From Climacium dendroides (taxonomy: Eukaryota > Streptophyta > Bryopsida > Hypnales > Climaciaceae): a stretch of DNA of 64,000 bases. The notes below the pieces were generated by a model. The model had not been told where the DNA came from. It was given only the letters and a program-made list of their open reading frames with translations, and did no database searches. The stretch covers positions 23,431,029-23,495,028 of the forward strand of contig OX467083.1 in the NCBI GenBank assembly GCA_950106755.1, given 5' to 3'. Numbering within the stretch: position 1 is the stretch's first letter; each line of letters opens with the position of its first letter. Of the stretch, positions 35,729 to 46,693 are shown piece by piece. The position numbers were made by a program, and so were the translations under genes.

Positions 35729-35952
35729 TTTTTTAAGCAAAAGAAAGGTGGAAATTAGAAGGCAAAGGAAGAGTATATTTAGTCCAGTTTAACCTGGGAG
35801 GCAGGTTGAGCATGAGGTGCCACAACTTATGGCTGGTGGAAGTTACAGGAGAAAAAAAACAGGTTGATAAGTTAAGTTAGAGTGGGTTGTCGCACAGCAC
35901 ACATAGACACTAACTTTTCTTACTGAGGAATCTCAACTCAAATGCAATACAA

Positions 35953-35981
35953 AGGCCAACATAGAGAGAGAGAGAGAGAGA
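35953..35981 (+). repeat. GA dinucleotide microsatellite
   Basis: About ten GA units in a row in a moderately GC-rich stretch between two MITE-like elements. No neighbouring coding exon was identified. Confidence 0.85.
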
Positions 35982-35984
35982 GTA

Positions 35985-36980
35985 AGACAGTACACTCCAT
36001 TGTACGCAATTTCATACACTTCACAGGTTAATTGAATATACAATGTTTTTAATTTTGATCACAGCCCGAATATATTAGACATGATAAATCAGATGACATA
36101 ACATCAATTTCATGATTTCATGATCCCTCAGACCAGGTGAGACTTGGCATTCCTTGTTGGAAAGAAGGGTGGTTACCGAGACATTAGGAGTACCAAGTAT
36201 CAGTTACAAGAGTTTCTGTAATAAAGAACTCCTCTACTAACAGTATCTTATCATGTGTCCGTTTTGAAGCTATCAATTTCATGCTGCAAAACAGGTATTC
36301 AAGCAGAATACCAAAGGACTTTGTAGTATGTATTAAATTTATCCACGTTTGATATAAGAGTTACAAAACTAAGCTCCAGGAAGACTCAGCAGTCGAATTC
36401 TCAAAGGACCATGCCATCCATAATGTACTCAATGTACAGGTCAAGAATCTCAAGATGAACAGATGCCAGAGCAAAATCAGTAGTAGTGTTTTAATAAAAA
36501 AAAAAAATTATGCTACCTCACAAGGTTCTCAATCAAACTACTGTAGTGACTGAGCCTATTTCAGCTAAGGGAGATTCCAGATGTTAGGGTTGTGATCACA
36601 GATGCAAAAACAAATTTTAACCAAAAGACTATTCAAGCTAGAAATAGTTATGGATGTGGAAGAAGAGAATTGGCCACATGAGGCACGGTGATTGATCATT
36701 TTCGTAAAGAAATGGGGAGGGAATGCTCCTCACCTATGCCCATGCAAGCCAACAGACCCAAAGCAAAGTGTGTTAGTTTATGTGGCTGCGTGAAGTGTCT
36801 TCAGAGCATTCCAACTTGTCACCCATTTCAAGCCAAAAATCAAATCAAGATCAGCATGATCTTTAAAACAAATTAAGGATTGTTTCATGCAAGTCAAAGA
36901 ACTCTCTAGTGTGTGAAAACCTGTTCCCTGGAGTTGTCCAAGGGAGCTCTGTGAGGTTGTGCTGAAGCCATTGCACTAAA
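35985..36980. other. Moderate-G+C intergenic stretch without a recognised gene
   Basis: Composition is less AT-rich than the surroundings. A 62-codon plus frame at 36688-36876 includes a Cys-rich segment (CVSLCGCVKCLQ), but no splice partner or family is evident. It may contain untranslated or pseudogene sequence. I see nothing firm. Confidence 0.3.
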
Positions 36981-36982
36981 TG

Positions 36983-37257
36983 TAAGGTGGGTACACCTAA
37001 AACCGCCACTAATTGCTACTGAGCCTATTTCCTAATATTGGATTGGTAAAAATTTCATATGTTCTTGTTGGCAAGTGAAAGGAGGTTCCAACGCACCAGA
37101 GAATGTGGCATTTGGATACTGTATGCAAAAGTTATTAAGGAACAAAGTTTGGTTCTGAAAGCGTTTCTTCCACATAGGTACAGAACTGTTTTGGAGATGT
37201 ACGTATGATATAGATGGCGGTTTAAGGTCAATGGCACATTTCGGTGTACCTACCTTA
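36983..37257 (+). mobile_element. Family B MITE, copy 1
   Basis: Left end TAAGGTGGGTACACC and right end GGTGTACCTACCTTA are near-perfect inverted repeats. The interior ('gcaaaagttattaaggaaca', 'gcgtttcttccacataggta') is found again, inverted, at 40131-40409. Short open frames on the minus strand here are by-products of the repeat. Confidence 0.85.
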
Positions 37258-37290
37258 GATGCTGCACACACTGTTATCCAAGTTGCAATA

Positions 37291-37798
37291 CACTAAAATT
37301 GGTAAATAGTGTTGGGTGATAATTAGTGTTGTTCCCTGTTTTTTACCCCCAACACTATTTTTCAACTTATGTGTAAATAGTGTTGGGGCACTTAATTGCT
37401 GTCATAAAAATCTGTCCCTTCCCTGCAAAACTGTAATTTTTGCTCCCCGTCGTAAAAATCTGTCTCTTCCCTACAAAATTGTAATTATTGCCTCCCGCCG
37501 TGAAAATCTATCCCTTTCCAAGAAAACTGTAATTTTTGCCTCCCACTGCGAAAATCTGTCCTCTCCCTGCAAAACTGTAATTTTAGCCTCCCGTCGTGAA
37601 ATTTTGTCCTTTCTCTGCAAAATTGTAATTTTTGCCTTCCGCCATGAAAATCTGTCCCTTTCCTAGAAAACTGTAATTTACTATAGAGCTAAAATAGTGT
37701 TAGAATGGGGTAATTTTCATCTAACACTAACCTTGCAAATCACAATTAGTGTTAGTGTTGACAATTAGTGTTGCCAACACTATTTACCAATTTTAGTG
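37291..37798. mobile_element. Family D element, copy 1, with TA flanks
   Basis: Left end CACTAAAATTGGTAAATAGT and right end ACTATTTACCAATTTTAGTG are reverse complements, each next to a TA (37289-37290 and 37799-37800). The TA duplication suggests a Tc1/mariner-like mechanism, while the CACTA..TAGTG ends look CACTA-like, so the class is unsettled. The core contains a 48-base tandem repeat. Confidence 0.8.
37405..37678 (+). repeat. 48-base minisatellite, about six units, inside an element
   Basis: Units read roughly 'aaaatctgtcccttccctgc' then 'aaaactgtaatttttgcctc' and 'ccgtcgtg'. Because 48 is a multiple of three, one frame stays open and encodes a 16-residue repeat (NLSLPCKTVIFAPRRK and variants). 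I find no reason to call it a gene: it lies between transposon ends and has no upstream promoter region. Confidence 0.85.
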
Positions 37799-37800
37799 TA

Positions 37801-38630
37801 GTGCTCAAATGAGTGTAATTGTAAAAGTTTGCACTATGGGTGGACTACTGGACTTTGAGGAAGCTCCTCGAGGTGTTTCTGCAATACTTGGTAATCTTCC
37901 AATCAAGCTTCTATTGGCCATTCATTTGTCCTCCATGGGTAGGAGAGGTGACTTTGAGCTAAGTGCAAATTGGGGTGTTAACCCCCTGAGCACCCGAGAG
38001 CCCCAGCGTTCCAAATGTGGCCTCCTACTAGGAGACATTTGATCATTATAATGTCTTAGGTTGTATGGTGAAAACTTCCACAAATTTCTCCAAAGATGCC
38101 CTTCCTACCTTTCTTGCAATCTAAACGATCATGTCTCTTTAATCTTATTTTTTAATCGGTGGGGTCTACTTGAGTGGCAATTTGTAGCTTGCTTTTGGAA
38201 TTAACGCTGGACGCTCATGGGTAAAACTCCATGTAATATCATGAGTGGACTCCATGCAAGGACTTAGTGGCAGCATCAAGTACTAAAGCCCACTGTGTCC
38301 TTTATAGTTACAGTTTGTACGAGTATATCATTGGCTAGTGTGTGGCAATGTGAATGTAGTTTGTACAAACCCACATAATAAAGCTTTCATTTTGTACAAA
38401 CCCACAATAAAGCTTTCATTTTATCACAACTTTGGTGTGCTTTCTAATGAAAGCTTTATTAAAAAATTAATAAGAAGAAGACCTTATCACTAAGGGTAGA
38501 ATTTTTTTTTTAAAAGAGAGAGAGGGAGAGAGAAAAGCGGTGGCAGCCAAGGTCCAACTGTCCCTAGAGCTACAATTTGACATCAGTCATTGGTCATGGA
38601 CAGAAACAGCCTTGTATTGCACACTAACTA
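37801..38630. other. Intergenic DNA, no gene supported
   Basis: A 77-codon plus frame at 37809-38042 has no recognisable content. Further on, 'caaacccacaataaagcttt' is repeated in tandem near 38370-38420, and a GA-rich tract lies at 38513-38535. Confidence 0.45.
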
Positions 38631-39020
38631 AAGGTAGATTGAAACACCCGAAACTGTTACTTTAAGCAATTCAGCATAGTTAGAGGCATATTTTTCTAAA
38701 ACTAATATTTTTGTAGTATTAGCAAGAGAAAATCACGAATATTAAAAAAATTAGATTTTTTCGATGTGATGTGTAATTTTTATGATTTTTCAAAGTGGCG
38801 GGTCTCTAGACCACTGGAACTAACCCATAGGTGAACCCAAATCTGAACTGCGCAAAATTCAGTTGTTAACAAATCAAAGTTTAGTACGTGTCCTTCAAGT
38901 GCGTCAGCTAATCACAATTAAACATGTGCAAGACACATGAATGGAACTCTATGGACACTTTAAGGGCACTCTATGGGACAAAAAATAGGTACAAGGACAG
39001 TTTGGGGTGTTTCTACCTTA
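38631..39020 (+). mobile_element. Family A MITE, copy 2
   Basis: Starts AAGGTAGATTGAAACACCCG and ends GGGGTGTTTCTACCTTA. Shares 'gcaattcagcatagttagag' and 'gcaagagaaaatcacgaata' with copies 3 and 4. About 390 bases, no coding capacity. Confidence 0.8.
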
Positions 39021-40130
39021 AAAAGGATGCACACAAAGCCAGATGCTTGAATTGTCCTAATTACAAGTAGCTTTCATTGCACGCATGACCAAACCAAGAC
39101 CAATCCCCATGATTTCTACCTTCATACATGGCACAATATTTACATTACATTGTCTTATAATGCTCTAGAACATATGCAAAATAAATCGCTTAATAAGTGG
39201 TCAAGTGTGGGTGGTTCTACTACAATTCACTGCTTTTACAATGCACAGTGGTGAATGATGTCCATACTCAATGTATAGACTCTTCCTATTCCAATCATTC
39301 AAGAACTACTTTTCCACTTATTACTTTCTACTTTCTTGTTCACTACTCTAGGAATTGTGTCACATGACCTTATTAGTCACAACCTTGAAAAGGAGGAAAA
39401 AAAATCACATCCCAAGTTTCGGTTGAAATTTTGTTTTAGCCTTGGGTTGGAAATAACTACATCCTACACGTTGGGTATGGATCCTTGGTCAAGAATGGGT
39501 GGTTCTACCATAAGTGTGTTTTGGGGCCTTTTGATTTTTAGGTGTCGTTTGTTGGATTGAACTTCCCAATGTAATCCATGGTGAATTTGTTGTGGATACG
39601 TAGCAAAATAAGTGTACAAGGCTATAGATGTGTTAGAGAATTTCCATGACAAAATTTGTACTCCTCCTCAAGTCTAGGCTCAGCCGTTGTTATGAAACTT
39701 ATGAATGATTCCTTTGACCATGTTTTGTTGCCTCATTTGATGCACTCTAAGAAAAATGAAAATTGTACAATAGTGCAAGTGAAGAGTTGTGGCCTTGCCT
39801 CAAAACTAGGACACTCCATCTAAGCCAATCTGCTCTAAAACCACCCATGCTCTAAAATTGATCATCACTGACAGAGACACATTTTGCTTTCTTCAATGAC
39901 TCAAAGGTGTACATTTCAAGAGGAATGGTCATTTTTGGCGACCACTGTGTTTGAACTTCAAAAATTTGTAACTAATTCCAAGAAGGGCCAAATAAATAAA
40001 TAAAACGACTTAGGTTAGATGCCAATTCAATTTTCCTAGCTTCCCACAAAAATTTACTGAAAATTGTTTCCAAGAGTTTAGCTTCTTTGAAATGGCAATC
40101 AACTCTTAAATGGTTGCCTAAATATCATAC
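39021..40130. repeat. Intergenic DNA with a copy of the 600-720 repeat
   Basis: No gene is seen. 'Ggtggttctac' occurs at about 39210 and 39498, close to the terminal motif of families A and C. The block at 39950-40110 ('cttaggttagatgccaattc', 'aaaatttactgaaaattg') matches about 585-700. Confidence 0.5.
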
Positions 40131-40409
40131 TAAGGTAGGTACACCCAAATGTGCCACTGTCCTTAAACCGCCATCTATACTACATGTACAACTCCAAAAT
40201 CAGTTTCGTACCTATGTGGAAGAAACGCTTTTAGAACCAAACTTTGTTCCTTAATAACTTTTGCATACAGTATCCAAACGCCACGTTCTCTGGTGCAATG
40301 GAACCTCCTTTCACTTGTCAAGAAGAGCATATGAAAATTTGACCAGTCTAATAATAGAAAATAGGCTCAGTAGCAAAAAGTGGCGGTTTTAGGTGTACCT
40401 CCTACCTCA
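40131..40409 (-). mobile_element. Family B MITE, copy 2 (inverted)
   Basis: Starts TAAGGTAGGTACACCC and ends GGTGTACCTCCTACCTCA. The interior is the reverse complement of 36983-37257 ('tggaagaaacgcttttagaa', 'ccttaataacttttgcatac'). The two copies form an inverted pair about 3 kb apart. Confidence 0.85.
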
Positions 40410-40586
40410 CTTTAGGTGACACCAGGTTGCCTTTTGCTCCTGGCCAACTAGTGTTCCAGCTTCCACGTGTTTGTTGCCTTGTTGCCTTAGTTACCATTTA
40501 TATTGAAGATGTACACTGTACAAAGAAAATTGTACCCTCGTCTCATGATTAAAATTGTACCCTTGTCTCATGATTGCTTTTAGAGC

Positions 40587-40879
40587 ATGTGCGCTTTTAG
40601 AGCATTCTACTCCTGTATTGCCCATTTTTCTTCAGGTTCATTTCAACAACGGCCGAACGGGGTAAGATCCAAAGGCAGGTTCAGCCCCGGGCGTGCTGAA
40701 TCCGCCCTTGAATGTGCCTCTTCCGTTGGTACCGTAGATCGATGCGACCCAGCTGATATGATGCCGATCCATGAGTGCTACCCTTGCCAGTTAATTCATT
40801 CTGTGGAGGCGATCCGGCGATGGCTCCTGCAGGTACGAGTCTGCCTTCAGTTTGTTATTCATTGAATCTTGCACTGCAA
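40587..40879. other. GC-rich coding-like stretch, strand unresolved
   Basis: The plus strand has a frame ending MPIHECYPCQLIHSVEAIRR, then WLLQ and a GTACGA donor. The minus strand has a frame of about 50 codons after a TACCTGCAG acceptor. The site CTGCAGGTAC serves as acceptor on one strand and donor on the other, so the sequence alone does not decide. It probably belongs to the neighbouring minus-strand gene. Confidence 0.3.
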
Positions 40880-41523
40880 TCCGACCTCATTCGAGAACGC
40901 GTAAGATAAAGATTCGAGCCCGACGGAAGTCTCCAATTGCAAACTCGAGGAACTGGGTGCACACGTGGGTGGCGTACAGTACATCGTGTACGAACGAACC
41001 CGGTGACTAGCTCGCTCTCCCTTCTGTTTTTTCTGGGTTTTTTTTCTGTTTTTACTCAATCTCATTGGCACACACGATCGACGATCGAGCTGTCCATGTT
41101 GCCCTGTCAGTGGAATTGCTTGTTGCCTACCGATTGCTTCCAGCCTTGGTCTTCCGGCCCGCAGGGCCCAGATGATATGTCCGGCCAGATGCCAGATGCA
41201 CAGGCGTGTAAGGTATCCACTTCATCATTTGGCAATCGATCTGAACAGGTGCCGCGCCTCTCTGGCAAAAGATCTTAGATGCCGATCTGATCATGAGAAC
41301 TTATGACAGGTTTTCTACAATTTGGAACAAGGCGGGACTACTTAGTACAATAGTACTTACTCGAGCTTCCACAAGTCAAAGGGGCTCTCATTGTATTCCG
41401 TGATTCCGTGATTCCGTCCCGTCTGGCACTTGCAGGACTGGCTGGAGGATAAAAGCTATTAGCTGTTGGCTCCCGGACGTCCGCGACTCGCCCGCCGGGC
41501 ATGGGCTGCGTGGAGCGAGCCAA
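40880..41523 (-). CDS. Probable small minus-strand gene of unknown family, 2-3 exons
   Basis: A GC-rich island. Exon 1 (41523-41361) starts at an ATG and codes for 54 residues beginning MARSTQPMPGGRVADVREP, then a good donor (A followed by GTAAGT). After an 87-base intron, exon 2 (41273-41131) joins in phase and adds 47 residues with strong protein character, including CSDRLPNDEVDTLHACASG and PCGPEDQGWK, followed by donor GTAGGC. A third exon could start after 'gagctag' at about 41013 and stay in phase to a TGA near 40888, including HDVLYATHVCTQFLEFAIG. All three frames are open there, so this part is uncertain. A further minus frame at about 40670-40830 (GKGSTHGSASYQLGRIDLRY) may be another exon. 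I do not recognise the family and infer no function. Confidence 0.4.
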
Positions 41524-41609
41524 CTGCCCAGCTTCTTCCGTTGTTTAACGGTGCGTGACCTCGCAGCTGCCTTTTCTCTTTGGGCAACGATTGCACCATT
41601 TCAAAAGTA

Positions 41610-42425
41610 TACTAATGATGATAAATAGTGTTATGTTGTGATTAGTGTTACGTGGACATAACATTATTAACCTTCCCTGGGGGGACCCTTTTGCTCCCCA
41701 AAAATCAGGAGCCCTCAACAGTAGCCTTGCCAATGACATACCGAGTTCTGACAACTTGGTGCTACATCACCTCTACCCAGCCAATGACTTGTGCAACATT
41801 ATAACTAAACTCTCCCCCCAGGTATATAGGAAGGAATTATACCTCCACTTGGGGGGACGAAACCAAGCTGGTTAGCAATGTTATGGACTTTGACCCCAAT
41901 CACTCTAAACTTCAATTAGTTGGCATTTAGTGTTGTCATAACATTATTAACCTTCCTTGGTGGGGACCCTTTTGCTCCCCAAAAATCAGGAGCCCTCAAT
42001 AGTAGCCTTGCCAATGACATACCGAGCTCTGACAGCTTGGTGCTACATCATCTCTGCCCAGCCAATGACTTGTGCAACATTATAACTAAACTCTCCCCCC
42101 AGGTATATAGGAGGGAATTATACCTCCACTTGGGGGGGACGAAATCAAGCTGGTTAGCAATGTTATGGTGTTCACTTTTTGGAGCAGTAACTTTTTGGAG
42201 CATGTAATAGGTTTCTTGAGTTCATACGATTTTTTTAGCATTTTGATGAAATAGTTAGGTAACACTAAATGTAAACTTGTAAAAAATTTATACCCAATAG
42301 TTGACAAATAGTGTCTATGTTGACATTTAGTCGGGCATTTAGTGTTGGTAACATTAACCAGATTGTTGACAATTAGTGTTATGCTTCGTGATTAGTGTTG
42401 CCTACACTATTTATCATCATTAGTG
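41610..42425. mobile_element. Family D element, copy 2, with internal 280-base duplication
   Basis: Left end ACTAATGATGATAAATAGTG and right end CACTATTTATCATCATTAGT are complementary, with TA outside. Inside, 41657-41886 is repeated at 41937-42168 ('cataacattattaaccttcc', 'ccccaaaaatcaggagccct', 'atgacataccgag') with few changes, period 280. The right part shares 'gaaatagttaggtaacacta' with copy 3. Similar open frames in the two internal copies reflect the duplication, not a gene. Confidence 0.8.
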
Positions 42426-42429
42426 TAGT

Positions 42430-43190
42430 GTTCTTTCACCAGAATCTTTCCCATTTCTTCTTTCCCAAAATGTGGATGAAGATGCTAAATTTGAATGAAA
42501 AAAGTGTGCAAATATGATTGAAAAGTGTTTTTTGGTCCAAAAGATGGATGAATGTAGAAATACAATGCTTTGCCAAATTTTAAGTTTAAATCGTCATCCT
42601 AACACTTTTTTCCAAAGTTTAAAAAAAGGGGGCTAGTTTGTATGTATTAAAGAAGGGTTGGTCATGGGCGATTCTACCTTGAAAGGGGTGAATCCTATGA
42701 CCACACACAAGGCAGAATCGGCCATAACCAAACGTGCCAAAAACTTGAGCAATTTGTTTTCTCATTTTTTCTTGAGATCAAATAAAGCATAATTACAGGA
42801 TCTTGAATTTTACATTGAAAGTGAGCACCTCAAAAAAATTCAGATTGTTTGACTGCATAATTTAGGAGATATATAGATTTGGATCTATCCTTTTTTGAAG
42901 TGGATCTGGTCTTTTTGAGGTTGGCAACAATCCTATTGGTTGGTTAACTTTTCAATCCATACCCAAATTGAATTTTTAAAAATGAGATGTGAACTATACT
43001 ACACCACTCAATTTTTAAAAAATTCACAAGGTGGAGTTTAATTTTAAATTTAATGAAACTACCACCATTGGATTTATAACACGGACTATTTTTTGAATGA
43101 AAAATATTTTTTTAAATTTCAAAATTTGAGAACGAGAAGCTCAAAAAAGAGGGGGAACAACTAGAAAATGGCCTCTTGGTCATTAGGGAT
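42430..43190. other. AT-rich intergenic DNA, no gene seen
   Basis: No exon or clear element boundary is visible. A small inverted pair of 'gggcgattctacctt' and 'aaggcagaatcggcc' near 42665-42723 resembles the terminal motif of the neighbouring MITE families. Confidence 0.4.
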
Positions 43191-43192
43191 TA

Positions 43193-43671
43193 AGATAGAA
43201 CAACCCATTATTGACAAGAAGACCCACTCCAAACACCTCGAGAATGACCCGTTCCAAAAAAAATACAGTAAATGAGATTTGGACAACAATCAATGTTTTA
43301 AGTGACAATATTAGAGTAATTTGTGACTACAATAGGAACTTCTACCTCTTGAGTGTAAATTCATTGCAAGTAGTTTTTTTAGGCCTTCATTTTGTAGCCA
43401 TGTTAAAAAATATTGTAACTACTTTAAGTGGATAAGATGACAATCGTAGATATACTTTTTATTGGTTTTGGAGTAGTCTAAATATTCTTTTGGGTCATGA
43501 TGGGTAGCACACTTCAAAAACTCATAACAAATTCATTCTCTATCAAAAAAATATAATTCCAATTGCTCTTGTCTTTTTTCACACTTGTCTTTAGGGGGGA
43601 TGAAAATTGTAGTAATTATGGTATGGGGACATGCAAACTCCTAATTCTACCCATGATGTGTTGTTTTACCT
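43193..43671 (+). mobile_element. Family C MITE-like element, copy 4
   Basis: Starts GATAGAACAACCCATTATTG and ends 'atgatgtgttgttttacct'. The interior follows the same order as copies 1 and 2 ('ttattggttttggagtagtc', 'cacacttgtcttt'). Non-coding. Confidence 0.65.
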
Positions 43672-44550
43672 TATATACCCTCTTGTAGAGTTCATTGGCT
43701 TGAAGAGATTTCACTTTTATTGCTTCATCTTTACATCTTTCCAAGACAAGATGTTAAAAGGTTCTTTAAAAAACTAACATGGTGTTCAATATGGTTATAA
43801 AAATTCAAGTGGTGATAAATCTAAATATTCATCGTCATTGTTCATTTACCAAACTTGTTGCGTCCATTTATAGATAAGATTGTTCTATTTTTATTAACTT
43901 AACATGGGTTCTAAAATGCAATGGGTGTCTTATATAGCATTGAAATAGAAGAGTGTTGCTTTTGAATAGGTGGATTTTTGGTGCACTACAAAAACCATTC
44001 ATAACCATTGAGGATAGGTTGTATCTTGATTTCTTGTAATAAATCTTCTCATTTAAGATGAAATTTTTTTAATTATTTATTTTATACTTTTCTACAAGTA
44101 AAAAAATAACACTTGATTATATTTAATCATGTATGTGTAAATATTTGTAAAATGGATAGTCTTAAGATAGTCCACTTTATTGTAGAAAACTACACTCTTC
44201 AATCCATTTATATCATACTTCAAGAGACCTATATTTAGCATTGAGACATTATTATGGCAATTTTAGTTCATATTAGTAAAGCCAATCATAGTATCCTCCA
44301 ACATGAAATAATTTAGAGGCAAATGTATGAGATAGTTCTACCTTGTGACATCATTGCAAGTACCATAATTAGTAAAAGTATAAATTTAGTGTAAAAAATC
44401 ATAACTAAAAAATTAGTGCAATAATAAAAAAAATCAACTTTGATTAATTTAAATAATACAAATAGTGTGTCTTTTTGTAAATTATTGTCCTATACTAATA
44501 GGTAAATCAGTACACCTTTTTTTTACAATGAAATTCACTTTCATGTATAC
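43672..44550. other. AT-rich intergenic DNA, no gene seen
   Basis: Homopolymer-rich A/T sequence. No exon, RNA gene or element end was recognised. Confidence 0.45.
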
Positions 44551-45270
44551 TAGTATGTCTTATGTCATTGCCACAATCAAAATAAAATTAAAAGTAATTT
44601 TCTAATTTTCTAATTCAAAAATAACTCAAAAATTTATAACTTTCATAGCATAGGTCCGAGTGTGAAAAAAAAAAACATGCACCTCTCCTTGCAAGAGAGC
44701 TTTCCAACCATACTAAAAGCTTGATTGGGGGACACGTGGTTCTAGACATCTCAATGTAACAAGCAAAACAAACAACCTCATTTAAGGTTAAAAACTAGTG
44801 TGACCTATTTTGTTGTTATAATATAATAAAATAAAAATAAATATAATTCTTTATTTTTTAGTTCATAAAAACTTCAAACTTCAATAACTTTCACACTATA
44901 GTTCAAAACATCACAAAACAAAGCGTGTACACCCTTTCTTGTTGAGAGCTTTCTAATGGTACTAAAAACGCAATCAAGGGACGTACAGTTCTAGAAATCT
45001 CAAAGTAATGAACAAACAAAACAAATAACTTCATTTAAGCTATGGAATAGTGTGCCTTGTATCATTGCCACAATCAAAATCAAAATATTTTTTTTTCTAA
45101 TTTCTAATTCTAATTCTAAAACTTTGAATTACAATAACTTTCACACTCTAGGTCTTTATGCCACAAAACAAAGCCCGTGCACCCCTCTTTGTAGACAACT
45201 TTCTGACAATACAAAGACGCATATTCCAAATAATTTCACCGTATCCAAAAAAACCTAGCACAAACAACCT
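44551..45270 (+). repeat. Tandem repeat of about 240 bases, three units (family F)
   Basis: Units start near 44551, 44810 and 45046, each with 'cattgccacaatcaaaat'-like, 'aataactttcacactctagg', 'gcaccc..cttgc(a)agagagctttc' and 'gtacta..acgcaatcaaggga' in order. A fourth unit lies at 47040-47290 and is far richer in CG. The first three carry TG or CA at many of those sites. Confidence 0.75.
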
Positions 45271-45279
45271 ATCTTAACC

Positions 45280-46400
45280 CTTAAAAAGACAGATTGGTGC
45301 TCGTGGAAATCATCCATGTTGGTATCATGTGAATCATTGGTTTATAAAAATCCAAATTATTCATTAGAAGTCAAACTACTATAGAGAACCTCTCCTTTTC
45401 ACACACAATTCGAAAGATGAGTAGTTGCACTTCTATCCCACATAGAAGAATTCATTGTCATCCATCAGCTAAAAAACAACCACATGTCGTTTACGGGTTA
45501 AGGCACAAATAGATTAACAAAAACATTCTGCCACCTCCTCCATATCCTGATAATGCATATTCTATGGCAAATCTTCAATGACTGTTAGAAATCATCCATA
45601 TTGGTATACTGTAAATCATTGGTTTATAAAAATCCAAAACCACTTACTGGAAGTCAAACTACTATAGAAGACCTCCTCTTTTCACACCAAATTTGGAGGA
45701 TGAGTAGTTACACGTATGTGCCACATGGAAGAATTCTATGTCATTCATCGGCCAAAAAATTGGCCATATGTCATTTATAGGCTAAGGTATGGTTAGATTT
45801 AAAAAAAAAGGGGGACTCCGCCACCTCATCTATACACCGTTCATGCATATTCTATGACAAAGCTTGAGTGACTTTCCCAAGCCCCAACTACTTAATCATT
45901 TTGGGCCCCATTCGTTCAGTTTCGATTCACGATTCAGATAATTAACCCTGTAAGGACGGCCAGGGAGAACTGACCCCCTCATTGCCCCGGTCAGGGTTAA
46001 TTGTGAAAAAAAGCCCCCTATTTTTTGCCATGATTTTTTCATATTTCTACACCACCCCTTGCTAATTTGGGGCCGCTGATTGCAAATCTGAATTCACAAT
46101 TTGCAAAAAAAAATGCCATCTGATTGCAAATAAAAAATTCCACAACATTTTCCCCAGGGGTAAAACGGGGCAACGAGGGGGTCAGTTTACCTTGGCCCCT
46201 GTAAGGACGGGTTGGTCTTTGCAAAAATCATCATTTTCGAAAACCGTGGGAATCAACTGCTTAAAAAAATGGAAAAGCACTGATTGGAAGTCAAACTTCT
46301 GTATGTAGATGATGTTCCGAAAACTCCAAGGATGAATAGTTGCATTTCTGTCCTTTGCAGAAGTCATCCATCGGACCCTAGCAGCGTTGGATTACTCCAC
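45280..46400 (+). repeat. Dispersed repeat family G, three copies
   Basis: Copies start near 45283, 45585 and 46198. Each carries 'aaatcatccat..tggtat', 'tggtttataaaaatccaaa', 'gaagtcaaactactatagaa', 'cctc.ccttttcacac' and 'gatgagtagttgcac'. A fourth lies near 34665. The 46198 copy begins with 'ccctgtaaggacgggttggt'; its front end has been duplicated by the insertion at 45959-46196. Confidence 0.7.
45959..46196. mobile_element. MULE-like MITE with long target-site duplication
   Basis: Left end GGCCAGGGAGAACTGACCCC and right end GGGGTCAGTTTACCTTGGC are imperfect inverted repeats of about 30 bases with 'cattgccccg' and 'cggggcaacg' pairing inside. CCCTGTAAGGACG is present on both sides (45946-45958 and 46197-46209). 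A duplication of about 9-13 bases points to a Mutator-type mechanism. The insertion split a family G repeat near its start. No coding capacity. Confidence 0.8.
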
Positions 46401-46690
46401 CGCTGCCACATGGCAGGCCGTGATTGGTTGAACGTTTCTCGGTGTGATCCTCTGATCCAACGATCCGCTTCGCTTTCTTGTTCCAAACTCCAGAGAAGAT
46501 GCTTCTGGTCGTTTCGGCACATGTTCCCCTATTCGAACCCAACTGTAGCTGGGGATCTTCGGGGGTTTGAAGATAAGGTAGCTTGCACCATGGAGACGGA
46601 AATCATCGGTTGGACCAAGGTTTTGGTTTTGGTTTTGGGTTTTGGGTTTCGTTTTTTTAAGAAGAGCCAAAGCGGCGACATAAAATGTTA
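46400..46690. other. GC-richer stretch without a recognised gene
   Basis: Open frames exist on both strands (plus to 46715, minus 46392-46670), but neither has recognisable protein content. A TTTTGG-rich tract at 46620-46655 weakens the case further. It may be a young, less decayed repeat. Confidence 0.35.
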
Positions 46691-46693
46691 CTA

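Noticed and set aside
37316..37666. 116-codon frame with a 16-residue repeat
   Set aside because: It is fully explained by a 48-base minisatellite inside a transposon with intact terminal repeats; there is no promoter or splice context.
40937..41278. 113-codon plus frame in the GC island
   Set aside because: The minus strand offers an ATG exon, a GTAAGT donor and an in-phase second exon across the same bases, which explains the island better.
41645..42207. Two similar frames of 76 and 95 codons
   Set aside because: They are the two copies of the 280-base internal duplication of a family D element, without gene context.
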